Below the pieces are notes generated by a model. That model was not told where the DNA came from and made no database searches. It was given only the letters and a program-made list of their open reading frames with translations. The translations under genes were made by a program, and so were the position numbers. Below are positions 11,201-21,953 of a DNA stretch of 64,000 nt, piece after piece; the stretch's first letter is position 1, and every line of letters starts with the position of its first letter. The stretch comes from Hymenochaete sp. R1 (lineage: Eukaryota; Basidiomycota; Agaricomycetes; Hymenochaetales; Hymenochaetaceae). The stretch covers positions 1-64,000 of the forward strand of contig JAFREE010000077.1 of the NCBI GenBank assembly GCA_019400425.1, read 5' to 3'.

Positions 11201-13197
11201 TATCTAACGAACGTGATCGGAGACCATCGTCTGGCCTTCTCAGGCAAAGGAGACTTAGGTTGTCTGGCCTCGACGATATCTCCATGTCTATTTCAAGAGA
11301 CAGAGATCATGTAAGTCCTGGTATGGATGGTGGCGAGCGAAACCCGTCTTCTTCCTGGCATGTTCCCGCGATGCCGTTCGAAGAGTCAAGCCCAGTCGAT
11401 CTAGAGTTCTCGGACCTTCTATATCCAAGCAGTTCTCAGCGCCCGCATTCAGCTGCAATGCGGAACCCGCGAGAGCAAGATAATACTCTCCCATGGACGG
11501 AAGTAGGCGATCGACGCCCTTCCGCCGGTGATGACCATCCTTGGAACGCAAGCCCGGCGAACGACATAAACTTGATTCGGTATCCAGTGCGCAATATGAG
11601 AGCTTTTGAGGCAACCCAGCCACGAACCTCGAGCCGACCACCGACACTCCCTCCCATTCGCTTCTTGGACGAGTCACCCACTAATGAAATTAACGATTTC
11701 AGTGATTTTTGGAATGGCCGTGAAGGAGAGGAGCGATTGCAACATAACAGGCCACCTATGAGTAGGCGGGAAGCCATTGGAAGATCTATGTCAGCCTCGA
11801 ATACGAACATTGAACCATTGCAGCGCGAAGGGCCGCCAACAATGCACCGCGCTCTATATCTACACTCAATGCGGAATCGTGCATTGGGTAATACTCGAGA
11901 TGGTATCAACCAAACTAGAGAAGATGCATCTTACCAAAGGTCCTCAAACGGTCTCCGCCAAGCTTCGGATGTCTTCGGTCCAAACGGTCTTCCATCTCGT
12001 CGTCAGCAGTTTCTTAGCAGCCTTGAGCGTGACCGCGAGAGGAGAATGCACGTCCGCTGGGGAGATGTCCAGGAGAACGACGACTCGGAATCCAGACCAT
12101 TTTCTCGTTCAATCAGAACGCGCCCTCGTAACAACACTCCTTCGCTTTTCGCTCCACCGCCGGAGAATGCTGACAATGCTCCTCCGAACCGCCCTCGCTT
12201 GAATGGTCGTCTAGGAGCGACCTTACCCCGCGCGGAACTGGAAAGTAATCGCATGCGTCAACGTCGGGAGCAAGCAAGGACCAGCAATATGGATGAGCCA
12301 CTGCATAGATCATTCTTCCGCCGAGCACGCAGTCGTAACGGACTTCGAACTTTTGGCGACTTTATAGTATGTTCTGTTTCTGTTGTAGGCCGTGATTCGC
12401 TTCAACTAATGATCAGCATACTTCACAGCGTGATGAGGACTTCGACACGTCCTACGAGAATCTCATCGCTTTGGCGGCTTCGTTGGGGGATGTGAAGCCT
12501 CGTGCAACGCCATCGGATGTACTGAAGACCCTTCCCAATGGGTTGTTCAAGGACTGGCAGACTCCTGGATGTGACTCTCGTTGTCCTATCTGTCTTGACG
12601 ACGTATGTACTTTCCGCTATCATAGTGCGAGTCAAAATGGCTGACGTAGTGTTTGTTCCAGTACAAAGACATTGACCCTCTCATGAAGTCTGAACCATGC
12701 AATCACTGGTGCCATAAAGAGTGTCTTGAGGTTACTATTCTCAACTACCAACGTATCGCAGATTTGCGCTAATTTAAATTCACTTATAGCAATGGCTTCA
12801 TACAGCCCGAACTTGTCCAGTCTGCCGGACAGAGATAGACTGTTCCAGACGCAACTCCACCCCTCCACCTGTCGCAGGGCCAAGCGGCACACAACGCACC
12901 ACCGCAGCTACTGATACAACATCCACGACTTCGTTGTCGTCGTCGTCGTCGTCCTCAATTAATATCGGTACCAATGACAACTTCTCCATAAACTGGGGCC
13001 TACCCACACGCGCAGCTGAAACGATCAGTAACACTGCAGAAGCGTCATCCGAAGACATTAGTGACGACGACGATGCGAGCAGTGGTATTTCGTTTTATGA
13101 TTACGCTGCAGGTCTGATTGGAGTTTTGAGAGAACCAACTACGAGAGAGCTAACACCGTCGAGGTTCGAGGGGAGGGGGAGAGGTCAAGGCTTATGA
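8245..13197 (+). CDS. Large RING-H2 finger protein, putative E3 ubiquitin ligase
   Basis: Five exons: 8245-10552, 10607-12366, 12429-12602, 12662-12730, 12790-13197; phases agree at every join. The product exceeds 1500 residues, nearly all disordered Ser/Arg/Pro/Asn-rich sequence. A RING-H2 domain near the C-terminus is assembled from three exons: CPICLDD in one, CNHWCHKECLE in the next, and QWLHTARTCPVCR in the third, giving the full C3-H2-C3 zinc ligand set. Such RINGs recruit an E2 and transfer ubiquitin. A Ser/Asp-rich tail follows. No transmembrane segment is evident, so it is probably soluble. The substrate is unknown. In the short exon the spacing CNHWCHKEC has an extra Cys that should not disturb the ligands. 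Confidence 0.88.
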
Positions 13198-13699
13198 TCA
13201 TGCAACCATTTCGAAAACCAAACACGCATTAACTCTTTCACTCTGTGTTCGTTTTCTCGTCCCGTCTTAGACGGGGATCGGCACCCTCGATTGCCCATGC
13301 CTTTCGTTTATTTTCGTCGCAACACAACAATCTTTATAATGCACTTTCCCTTTTGCCTTTTTCATATCGGAATGACTCGCGTATCTTGTGTATAACACAT
13401 ATCTACCTCATGACTAGACATCTCTCTGTACACGTGTACTATCTTCTTGAATGTAATGCAAACGTTCACTGTAAAGTCTTAAGATGTTTTCGCGACCAGA
13501 ACACACTTTCCTCCAAACTGTGAGAACTGATATGGTTCGAGGTTGAGTAAGAAGACTGCATGTTGGAAGGTGTTTAGACAACAACTTCTCGATGAACTAA
13601 ATAAGTTCGAGTAACATGCACATATGATTTACAGTAATTGTCGAGGGCGCGGATGAGATAATGAAAAGCAAGGGAAAGAAAAATGGTAAAAATCATTAT
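13198..13699. other. Intergenic, 3' flank of the RING gene
   Basis: AT-rich sequence between the RING gene stop and the tRNA. Nothing recognisable is seen. Confidence 0.5.
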
Positions 13700-13774
13700 T
13701 GGATACATCCGGAATTGAACCGGACACCTCTCGCATGCTAAGCGAGCGTGATAAACCAACTACACCATGTACCC
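13700..13774 (-). tRNA. tRNA-Ala (anticodon AGC)
   Basis: The reverse complement folds as a tRNA. The acceptor stem is GGGTACA with TGTATCC, including the G3:U70 wobble pair that is the identity element for alanyl-tRNA synthetase. The anticodon stem CTCGC/GCGAG carries the loop TTAGCAT, so the anticodon is AGC. The T arm TCCGG-TTCAATT-CCGGA is canonical, and the discriminator base is A. I see no intron in the anticodon loop. The gene stands alone in an AT-rich stretch, and a T run follows some distance downstream on the minus strand. Confidence 0.95.
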
Positions 13775-14001
13775 TGGCGATTAACAATAATAAACTGCAT
13801 TATATGCCTTATTTTAGTCTATCAAAGACGAAAGACGTAGTCAAGCCGGGATTGATCTGGTTCTGATGATAATATTAGTACTCTTAGCAAGGAGAGCTTA
13901 CGTAGAAGAGAATACTAGTAAAGCAAGAAAGTGGGGTGGGCAACTGAACAGATCCAGAGAGTAGATTACGGGCGACGCGCCTAACTCTCAACCTCACTTC
14001 C

Positions 14002-14916
14002 ATGTTGTCTCATCCTCAACCATATTCTAATTCAGCCGCTGGTCAAGATGCTGTAGCCTCCCGGGTCTCGCTGCCCGTCGGCCAGCTTGACTCAACAAAA
14101 TTCAAGATAAGCCAAATTATGGAGTCTATCCTTGCGTTGAGCGCGACCATCGAATGCGGCGGACAGAACGTGATGCCCGCTTGGCCAGATATCCTCGCGA
14201 AATACAATGTCCTCCTCTCACAGACGCATAACCTCTCCCTGTCGCTTGCATCTACACTGTCTTTACATGCGTCTCAGCAGCAGCAAGGTCAGTTGGTAGG
14301 GGAGTCGACGGCGAACGCGCCAGTGGCCTCTACGCGACCGTTCTCAAAACTCGCACTTCATCCGACGACGGGCGTACCCGATGTGCAGTTTGACAATGAG
14401 CTGATCCCGCTACTTCGTAATCAGCAAACTATCGAAGTCCTTCGTGAAGAGAGCGCGACTGTTCGACGACTCCAGGAACGACTCCCACCCTCCGTTGTCA
14501 CACAACAGAAAGAGCGGCCCAACGCGCCAGAAACACACCACGCGGTCATAGACGCGTGCGATTCTATCAGGAGGGAGCATGATTCGCGGTGTGACAGAGC
14601 TATGAGAGCCGTGGCGATGCTGAGGGAGCGATACGATTGGAAGGCACGTTTGGCGGTTGAGATGGAGGAACCGGAGGAGTTCATTCCTAACCATAGTCTG
14701 GAGCCTGACCCAAACACTGGCGGGACTGCGGACGATGATGACGATGACAACGAGGACGACGATGAAGATAATGACAACGATGAAGAGGGAGATGTGGATA
14801 GGATGGTGGTCGACGGGAATGCGAATGGAGGGGGTGATGAGGATAGCAGTGCTGATGAGGCGGAGATGGCGGAGAGACAGCTAGTACCACCGTCATCGAG
14901 CCCTTCTCAAATTTAG
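14002..14916 (+). CDS. MED8: Mediator complex subunit 8 (MED8)
   Basis: A single open frame of 304 residues. The first two thirds match fungal MED8: ISQIMESILALSATIECGG, WPDILAKYNVLLSQTHNL, KLALHPTTGVPD and LIPLLRNQQTIEVLREE, followed by RAVAMLRERYDWKAR. MED8 is part of the Mediator head module, where it contacts MED18/MED20 and helps link activators to RNA polymerase II. The C-terminal 70 residues are a highly acidic Asp/Glu/Asn run (around residues 238-290), coded by GAT/GAC/GAG repeats; such tails vary between species. No intron is evident, although one close to the start cannot be excluded. It is transcribed toward the convergent glutathione transferase gene. Confidence 0.82.
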   Translation: MLSHPQPYSNSAAGQDAVASRVSLPVGQLDSTKFKISQIMESILALSATIECGGQNVMPAWPDILAKYNVLLSQTHNLSLSLASTLSLHASQQQQGQLVGESTANAPVASTRPFSKLALHPTTGVPDVQFDNELIPLLRNQQTIEVLREESATVRRLQERLPPSVVTQQKERPNAPETHHAVIDACDSIRREHDSRCDRAMRAVAMLRERYDWKARLAVEMEEPEEFIPNHSLEPDPNTGGTADDDDDDNEDDDEDNDNDEEGDVDRMVVDGNANGGGDEDSSADEAEMAERQLVPPSSSPSQI

Positions 14917-14995
14917 GTCGATTAGGACACAAATAGACAAGGATAAGGCTTTTCAACTTCAAAAAAAATACACTGGTACATTCGCATACGGAGCT

Positions 14996-15816
14996 TCACT
15001 GCACGACGAGCCACTTCTGTGCAGCTTCGACCTGCTTCGCCCACCTCCCATGTCCGCTCTGCGCAACAATCTTCCATTCCCTGCTTTCCTCCCCGAATAT
15101 CAACTTTATCCAACTCACGAACGCGACGGAGATGACATCCGCGAACGTGAATGTCTCGCCGAGGTACCATAAGCTTCCCTCGATTCGATGGTCATATATT
15201 CCACTCAACTTGTCCAACGAATCACCCAGGACCGGCCATTTGTCACCATCCTCTTTCCCACTCGCAACGAACCTATCAAACGGCTTTCCGAACCTCGACT
15301 CTCGTGACTCCAACCAAAAGCCTCGGCTTTCCTCATTCAACAAGTCCGGCACCCTCTCAATTGCCAATGGAAAGATGTGCATGATTTGGTTCATGAACTT
15401 CTCCTCAAACAGCGCTATCGCAGCTTTCGAGCCCTTTGGAAACATCGGCGGAGTGCTCGGGTACGCTGCGTCGAGGTACTGCGCGATGACGGTAGAATCC
15501 GAGACGGCTTTGTTCGTGGAAGAATCGTAGATCGTTGGAAGTGTGTAGACTTTAATCTCACGACCGTTCACCAATTTTGTAGTCGGCGTAGCGCCGATGG
15601 ACTTTAGCTTGGGCTCAATGGCGGGGTACTCCAGGTGTTCCGTTCTGTATGGAAGTCCTTTGTAGTTGAGGACGATCCTTTATGAAGGGGGATGTCAGTG
15701 GTCTCATTCCGCGATCGCGAAGCAGGCAAGAAGAAGTTTGCGCACCTAGCTTTCGACGTATTCGGAGAGAACGTATTCTGCTCTAGCTTGCACGGGATAT
15801 CGAACAGCGTAATCAT
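14996..15816 (-). CDS. Glutathione S-transferase-like protein
   Basis: Two exons on the minus strand: 15816-15746 and 15677-14996; 250 residues. The thioredoxin-fold N-terminus reads SPNTSKARIVLNYKG, then LPYRTEHLEY, IGATPTTKL and SDSTVIAQYLDAAYP, the glutathione-site block with the conserved S-D pair. The all-alpha C-terminal domain ends with FTFADVISVAFVSWIK and RWAKQVEAAQKW. This layout, with the first exon ending just before the RIVLNYKG strand, is common to a large basidiomycete GST group used in detoxification of electrophiles and in lignin-derived aromatic breakdown. The substrate cannot be read from sequence. The gene converges on MED8, with stops only 80 bp apart. Confidence 0.85.
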
Positions 15817-16310
15817 CGTCGGCTTTTTGGAGGGTTCGACTCACTTCCTTGTTATCCTTTTTCGTTCTTCTCCTTTTGTAGGATTGCTATTTTCTCGGGG
15901 AGCCTCGGCATTCGTAAGCCTGTCATACTCATGATGGCCTTCGAGGTGTTGATTTATTGAATTGGGTAGATGCATGGATCCTTTTAAGGAGGCGCCGTGG
16001 GCGGTCGGCCTCGTGATAAGCGATTGAGGTCCAGTGAATACCGTTCAATACCGTCCAATACAAAGCTAAAGCTTAGAGCACGGACGTGTCGGAATGATGA
16101 TCACTCCTCAACAACACGTGCGGCTAATGCTTGTCAAATCATGTCAAGTCAATGGGTTCTCAGGTTCACCCCATCGTCTCGGAAAGCCGATTATATGAGA
16201 GATTGTATACCACAGCCAGCTTCCCATCCCCGCCTCGCTATTTCGAAATGCCCCACTCTCACTGTCATTATTCCGGATCCTCAGTTTCGTGATAACGACG
16301 TACAGCTTTG

Positions 16311-17706
16311 CTACCATTGGCACGGTCCAGCTTCGATGTCTAAGCAAATACTTAGTTTCCAATCACCCACCCGCTTCGCCCATCGATACATCTTCAACCC
16401 TTCGTAGTAAGATGCGCGAGCCGCCCCGACGAGATTCATGTAGACGCCGGTGTTCCTTTGATATGGTATGTAGTACTTGAAAGATCGAAGTCGATCGTAA
16501 ACTAAAAGACCTATCGTGTTCGTATCGCTTGGATTATGACAAGGCATCTGCACCTTGACGATGAACGCGTCTTCCCCGTGTATGTTCTTTATAGGCTGTC
16601 TCCGGCGCTCGTTTTCATTTTCGATTTCACTTTGGCGAAGCCGATTATCGTACGTGAAGAACGCTCTCTGTTTCCTTTCGTTGGGACCAATTATGGGTTC
16701 GGAAACGACGTTTATATTCACCCAAGACCCTTTCAAAAGCGGAAAACATTTCGACTTATGACCTTGCTTCCAATCAGCCACCTGGCATTCTTCTCGGAGG
16801 AACCCTTCATCAAAGTCTGAAAGGGGTTCAGAATAAGAGGGGACAGACCTTTTCCGCAGTACGACACCGATTGACAAGCTGCGCACCTCTTATTTGCCGA
16901 CTTTCCGCATTTGATGCATTCAGGCTTGGTGAGCGATCCAATGTTCTCAGACGTTAGAGGTGAAATGGGGAGGAAGAAAGAAGCTGGCCAGTCATGCTTC
17001 GGGGAAAGCTTCGGAGCTATGTAAGAGGAACAGAGGAGCTTCGCGTTCATTTCCAGAACTTTCAGAAGAAACTTGAGTTCCAGTAAAGTACCCTCGATGT
17101 CAACGATTGGTTTGAGAACGCCATCTTCGTCGACAAATACCACCGGTCGTGTTTTCCTATCTGGGGGTATTGGGCCATGGTCGTAAAGAACCGAAACGAG
17201 AGGTATCTCGTTGTTAATGGCTCGTACGCCCCTAACCTGCCGATTTGTACGTGTAAGAGTGGTTGTGCCACATGAACGAAGCTCTTACTTGCCTGTAACA
17301 TAATGTAATGTGTTCTTCCTAGATCTTCTAGCAAGAAGAGCTTTTCTTCTGCTTTTCCAGCATACTCATACACCAGTATCGCCAAAGTTTTTCGAGCATC
17401 GGCGAACGGGTCACCGGACTTGTCGAGTTCAAGTGGACTGAGTTGGCCCTTGACGTGTTCTTTTGAGCTGGCGGCCAGTACAACTTCAAGCAAAGAGGAG
17501 TTCCCTTTCGAGTTCAGATCCCAAGATTCAAGCTTGTCAGGGTTTATTTGCTTAATTGGAAGACTGTTCAACCTCTGAGCGAAGATCACGGCCCTCGCCA
17601 GTTTGTTAGAGAGCCTTTTGCTGGTAATTTTGCTGTCCGGGAAATGCTGGACATCCATTTCTGCCAAGAGTAGAATGGCATCGTCTCTAGATATCTGGTG
17701 TCCCAT
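16311..17706 (-). CDS. MYND zinc-finger protein
   Basis: Three exons on the minus strand: 17706-17293, 17236-16849, 16789-16311; 426 residues. A MYND finger is split between exons 2 and 3: CIKCGKSANKRCAACQ, YCGK, then ECQVADWKQGHKSKC, supplying all Cys/His zinc ligands. MYND fingers bind proline-rich peptides, often in transcriptional regulators or methyltransferases, but no SET domain is present. The N-terminal 250 residues are helical and unassigned; the C-terminus (KNIHGEDAFIVKVQMP onward) looks like the conserved tail of basidiomycete MYND proteins. The first intron appears to use a GC donor (CAG|GCAAGT) and is required for frame. The start was chosen at MGHQIS because residues upstream are hydrophobic and unlike the family. 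Confidence 0.8.
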
Positions 17707-18258
17707 GAAGATTGATAATGGAAAAAGAAAAGACAAGTTTTGATGGAGGAAAGCACAGAAAATGCACCGCACACACGATGTGACACAACCACTATGACGC
17801 GCTACGTCACATCTCTCGCATGGCTTTTTTTTTGGACTCAGACTCAGACACCGCGACGCTCCCGGACCTCATTTCGTTGCACTGTAGACAGCTCTCTTTC
17901 TTTACATTAATCCCTATCACTCATCATATTCTCGTGTAAATCAAATGATAGCTTAAACGTGTAGGTGCCCTAATCCACTAGCATAGTGCCCTTGGCTTAC
18001 TATTTTTCGTGACTGTTTATTTACCTTCTTGTGAACAGCGAAAGACCCCATCGGGCGTCGAGCTTCCCGCTGTTGCGGAGCACCTAAGTTGACATGGAAG
18101 TAGGCGTCCAAGAGCCAGTTTCTGCTTCGACTAATTTACATATGGAACGAATTGTCACGTGAAATGCAAACTGTCAGCCCAAAGCTGAGTCGTGAAAAGG
18201 ACCAGGTCCAACACCCGCATGTTCCAATAACGAAGTATTATTTCCGAACACGTGTGGG
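17707..18258. other. Intergenic, divergent promoter region
   Basis: Separates the MYND gene (minus) from the first kinase-DM9 gene (plus). A T run lies near 17826. Apart from the TATA-like motif annotated next, nothing recognisable is seen. Confidence 0.5.
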
Positions 18259-18266
18259 TATATAAG
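18259..18266 (+). promoter_or_regulatory. TATA-like box of first kinase-DM9 gene
   Basis: TATATAAG lies 33 bp before the start codon at 18299, just after a CACGTGTG E-box-like motif. This would give a very short leader, so transcription may start close to the ATG or use another site. Confidence 0.4.
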
Positions 18267-18298
18267 CTGATTTCTCAGCTTCGCACTTTTTTCCCAAA

Positions 18299-20230
18299 AT
18301 GTCAACTTCCGACTCTCTGTCATTTGACTCTCTCACAGTCCACCCAGACCTAAAAGCCAGAATCCAACATCTCTGTATTCCCGGGGGCGACCTGACTAGA
18401 GGCATCCATCCGAAGTCTCTTAGTACTTTCAGTGACGTGTTTGAGGGAACCCTCAAACGCGAGCACGGGATCGTCAAAGTTGCAGTCAAAAGGTTACGGA
18501 TGAATTTTGATGAACACTCTGCGGTGGGATTGTATATTCAAGAAAGCTTGTTATCCAGTTGCTTATGCTTTCTTCAGGTGTTTGACAAAGAGATTTACGT
18601 ATGGTCCAAGCTGGTGCACCCAAATATATTGACTTTGCTTGGGTATTCTGTTTGTCCTGACACGGGTTATCCAATGCTTATTTCCGAATGGATGGAGAAT
18701 GGCAATGCTCTATTATACGTGCGGAATAAAGAGCTTTCGACTCATCAACTTTTCAATCTGGTACGTCACCAGCCCTGTCATTCTTTTTCGTAGCTGATTT
18801 TTACTGCATAGATTGAAGACGTTGCTGAAGGTCTTACTTATTTGCACGGCAAAAATGTTATTCATTCCGATCTTAAGCCGGTCAATACCTAGTTTTTGTT
18901 TTGAAATTGGCACTTCAAACTTATTCTGTGATCTCAGGAAAATGTTTTGATCACATCTGAAGGACGAGCAATTCTCTGCGATTTCGGTTGTAGCCGCGTC
19001 ACTCTTGCCAGTCTTTCGATCGCTAAACCCACGGATTCTGGGAAAGGAACAATGCAATACATGGCGCCAGAGCTTTTGCAATGGAAGCCGACAGAGCCCC
19101 CAACCTCACAATCCATGGAAGCCGACGTTTGGGCGTTTGGTATGACTGCGTACGTGAGTATTATAACATAATCATAACGAAAAGAGACCCCTGACAGTTG
19201 TTCAAAACGTAATTGCGGTTTGGTAGGCTCTGTTCTTGAAGTCCCCACCGTATGGCAAGGCGAGCGATGTACAGATTCTAATGAATATCAATAAAGGGAT
19301 TCTACCCGAAGTACCTAGCGGGAACCATGATGCGGAGACAAAGCGAATCCATGAGGTTTGTTTGAGGTGCTGGATAAGCGAACCTCAATCTCGCCCCCTT
19401 GCTGAGGAAATTTTACGAGTACTCAAACTTCCGCTATCTGGTGAGCCAAACATACGCATATAGATTAACAGCATCGAAGACCAACTTGTCTTATTTCTCA
19501 CAGAACCACCAGAACATGCTTCTGAATACGAAAACCCCGCAGTGGAGACCCTTACAACTGCCCAACACTTATCGTACGACGACCCTGCAGGTGATTTTCT
19601 ACGTTTGGAATTCGGCACTACCAAATCTTCATTCAAGCGGATACGAGACATTTTTAAGCTAGCGTCCGACAAGTTGTCTGCACCGTGCAAGAATGACAAC
19701 CGGTTTAATTCACCGGTGTACTTCTCTACAGCAACGTTTAGGGGCCTGACCATCCCTGGAAAGGCCGTTGGGTCAAGTGTCTGGCTTCTAGTAGCAAACC
19801 TAAAGCTTCAATGTCACATTACGTGGGAAGGTGTGGTCCACAAATGTAGCGAGTTCTCCGTTCTACGATATGATCGCAATCAGATGGAGCTTGTAAAGAC
19901 AAGCGAGGGCAACATACCGCAAGGTGCGCGTCCAGTTCTAGGAGGCAAGGACCAAAATGGGGCGCCACTGTACCACTCTGTTGCAACGATTGAAATTGGT
20001 GACAGAAGGCTTCGAATCCCTGGTTTTGCAGCAGAGTTTTTGGTGCGTGCTGCTGATGAAAAATGGGTTGCTGTTGATCTTGTATCAAAGGGCGGAGCTT
20101 CCGTACCGTATGGCGAACAGGAGTACAAAGTTGCGACGTCTTATGAAATTCTGTAAGTTTCGTTGCATGCTTCATACACGAACGTCCGAGTTTTTACCCT
20201 TCCATAATTTATAGGTGTTGGAGGACTTGA
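18299..20230 (+). CDS. Kinase-DM9 fusion protein, copy 1
   Basis: Seven exons: 18299-18523, 18578-18760, 18812-18880, 18938-19153, 19227-19440, 19504-20152, 20215-20230; 523 residues. The kinase (about residues 20-300) has VAVK, the C-helix Glu in FDKEIYVWSKL, a catalytic loop IHSDLKPEN (HSD, not HRD), CDFG and MAPE, so the key catalytic residues are present. The C-terminal part (about 350-523) has two DM9-like repeats: VYFSTATFRGLTIPGKA...FSVLRYD, then LYHSVATIEI...RIPGFA...SYEIL. The protein ends LCWRT. DM9 modules are known from arthropod and mollusc proteins, some of them mannose-binding. No signal peptide or membrane helix is seen, so it is probably cytoplasmic. It is the most diverged copy and lies outside the inverted arms. 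Confidence 0.85.
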
Positions 20231-21953
20231 CGAATGCAGGGAGTGTACTCAGTGAACTTCGGTCCTTTCCCTCAGTAAGTCGCCTCATTAACCCCCTTAC
20301 TTCACAATTGGTTTGCTCCCGTAACCTTGTGTAATTATTTCTGTGTCTGAGAGAGTGAAAGAGAGAAAAGGCGAGCACTGTCGAGCACCCAGCCGTGCTT
20401 AGAAGCTTAGTCTCATACATATTGAGCTTTCATTCCTTTTTGACCGCCGACGATCCTTCTTAATGCTACATATTAACAACTACCGACCTTCACAGTGCCC
20501 TCGACCGACCGCCGAAAATATTAAGCACTGACTCAAGTCCCCCCTTCTGGCACCTCCTACTGTATAATTGCTAACCAACTGACGGTCATGAGGACACACG
20601 TATTATAAGGACATACATGCCAGTGCTCAAGTTTCCCTTATCTGCCTCTACGAAAGATGCAGCATTCAATCTGTAAGTGGAAGCTTTTCATATCCACCCA
20701 TAAATCTCTTACCGACATCAACTTCACGCAGCTAAGCTTGATTTGGCTTGAAGGTTTTTACAACGCACTTCACTTAAGCTCGCATTTGGAACGGCAATCT
20801 CATTCTTGGCACAAGCAGCTGACTATGAAGAAATCATTCAATAACCTGAGGAAGTTTCTGCAATTCATCCAGCCAGTGTTCTCTCAAATATTTCATTGGT
20901 GATTATTCTTGGTCCGCCTCATGAACGCGAGAACATTCATTTTGCGGATAGTGCGCCAGCCAACTTGTCACGGCCATAGCTTGGTCCCCGAGCCAGGAGA
21001 TCACACCGGTGGAAATCCCAGGGTACGCGAATAAAATAAACTTATGAATGTCCTTTCGAGTTGGTCATAAGAGCTCTCTGATCTGGATCCTGTTGAACAC
21101 TGATTTGTATTGGGTCAGGCGGTGGACCCGAATCGCAGATTCCAGCTGTAACGCACTGGTACAACATCCATTGACAATGCACTTCCTGCCGCGAGGAAAG
21201 AGAGAAAGGTCAAGAGAGGGTTGAAAAGGGCAAACACTTCGCGTGCAAGGTGTGGGTACTAATTATTTAAGAAAAAATGTCGGCGCCCAGGCTCACTGAC
21301 ACAGCAAATGCGTATTTGATCAGTCCAAAATTCTGGAAAATCTAGGTAGCCTGGATTGAGGCAAATCTGCATAACCATGGCGCCCTCCTGTACCAAAATA
21401 CCTGCCAAAGTATTGCGGCTCAAAGGATATAGAGCCGCGTAGCACGAGGGTCCTTAATCTACTAGTAACCAACCGCACCGCCTATGCATGTCCTGTAAGA
21501 AAAAGTACATCCTATCTATGAAAAGTCTGCTGTGGACATCTCCTTTAGCTATTTTCCTTAGAGCCGTATTCCTTTGCCCATCTTCAAGGTGCGCCCTCGA
21601 GCCGTAAGGATTGCGTATCATATGGCCCGCATATCATAGAAATTTCCCCATAAGCATGTATGCTGTTCAGATTACCAGGATCTTATCTACGGGAACGAAA
21701 CATATCATGAACGCGTTTAACATCTTGTAAAGGAAGCGTATCAACAAACGGCAGGGAAATTCTCAAGACGCCAGCCCGTCGCAGTTCAGGTATAAAAGCG
21801 TGCGATTGAGTTGTTTTTATAAGTATACGATGCATGACATCGATAACAATCGTCCGAAAACCAGGTAATGACAGACATTAAAAAAGGACAACTTCAAGTT
21901 GGAAAAGGAGTTGAAAAAACGATGGATGAGTAAAATGGGAGATTGGTTGTAAA
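20231..21953. other. 1.7 kb without a recognised gene
   Basis: AT-rich, with only short open frames; one of 81 codons at 20657 lacks motifs and splice context. No kinase or DM9 remnant, repeat or RNA gene was recognised. It may hold regulatory sequence or decayed elements. Confidence 0.5.

Noticed and set aside
14740..14880. GAT/GAC/GAG run as a simple-sequence repeat locus
   Set aside because: It is the in-frame acidic tail of MED8; the codons are mixed and no tandem unit is exact.
20657..20902. 81-codon plus-strand frame
   Set aside because: No motif, no leader or splice context, and composition like the AT-rich surroundings.
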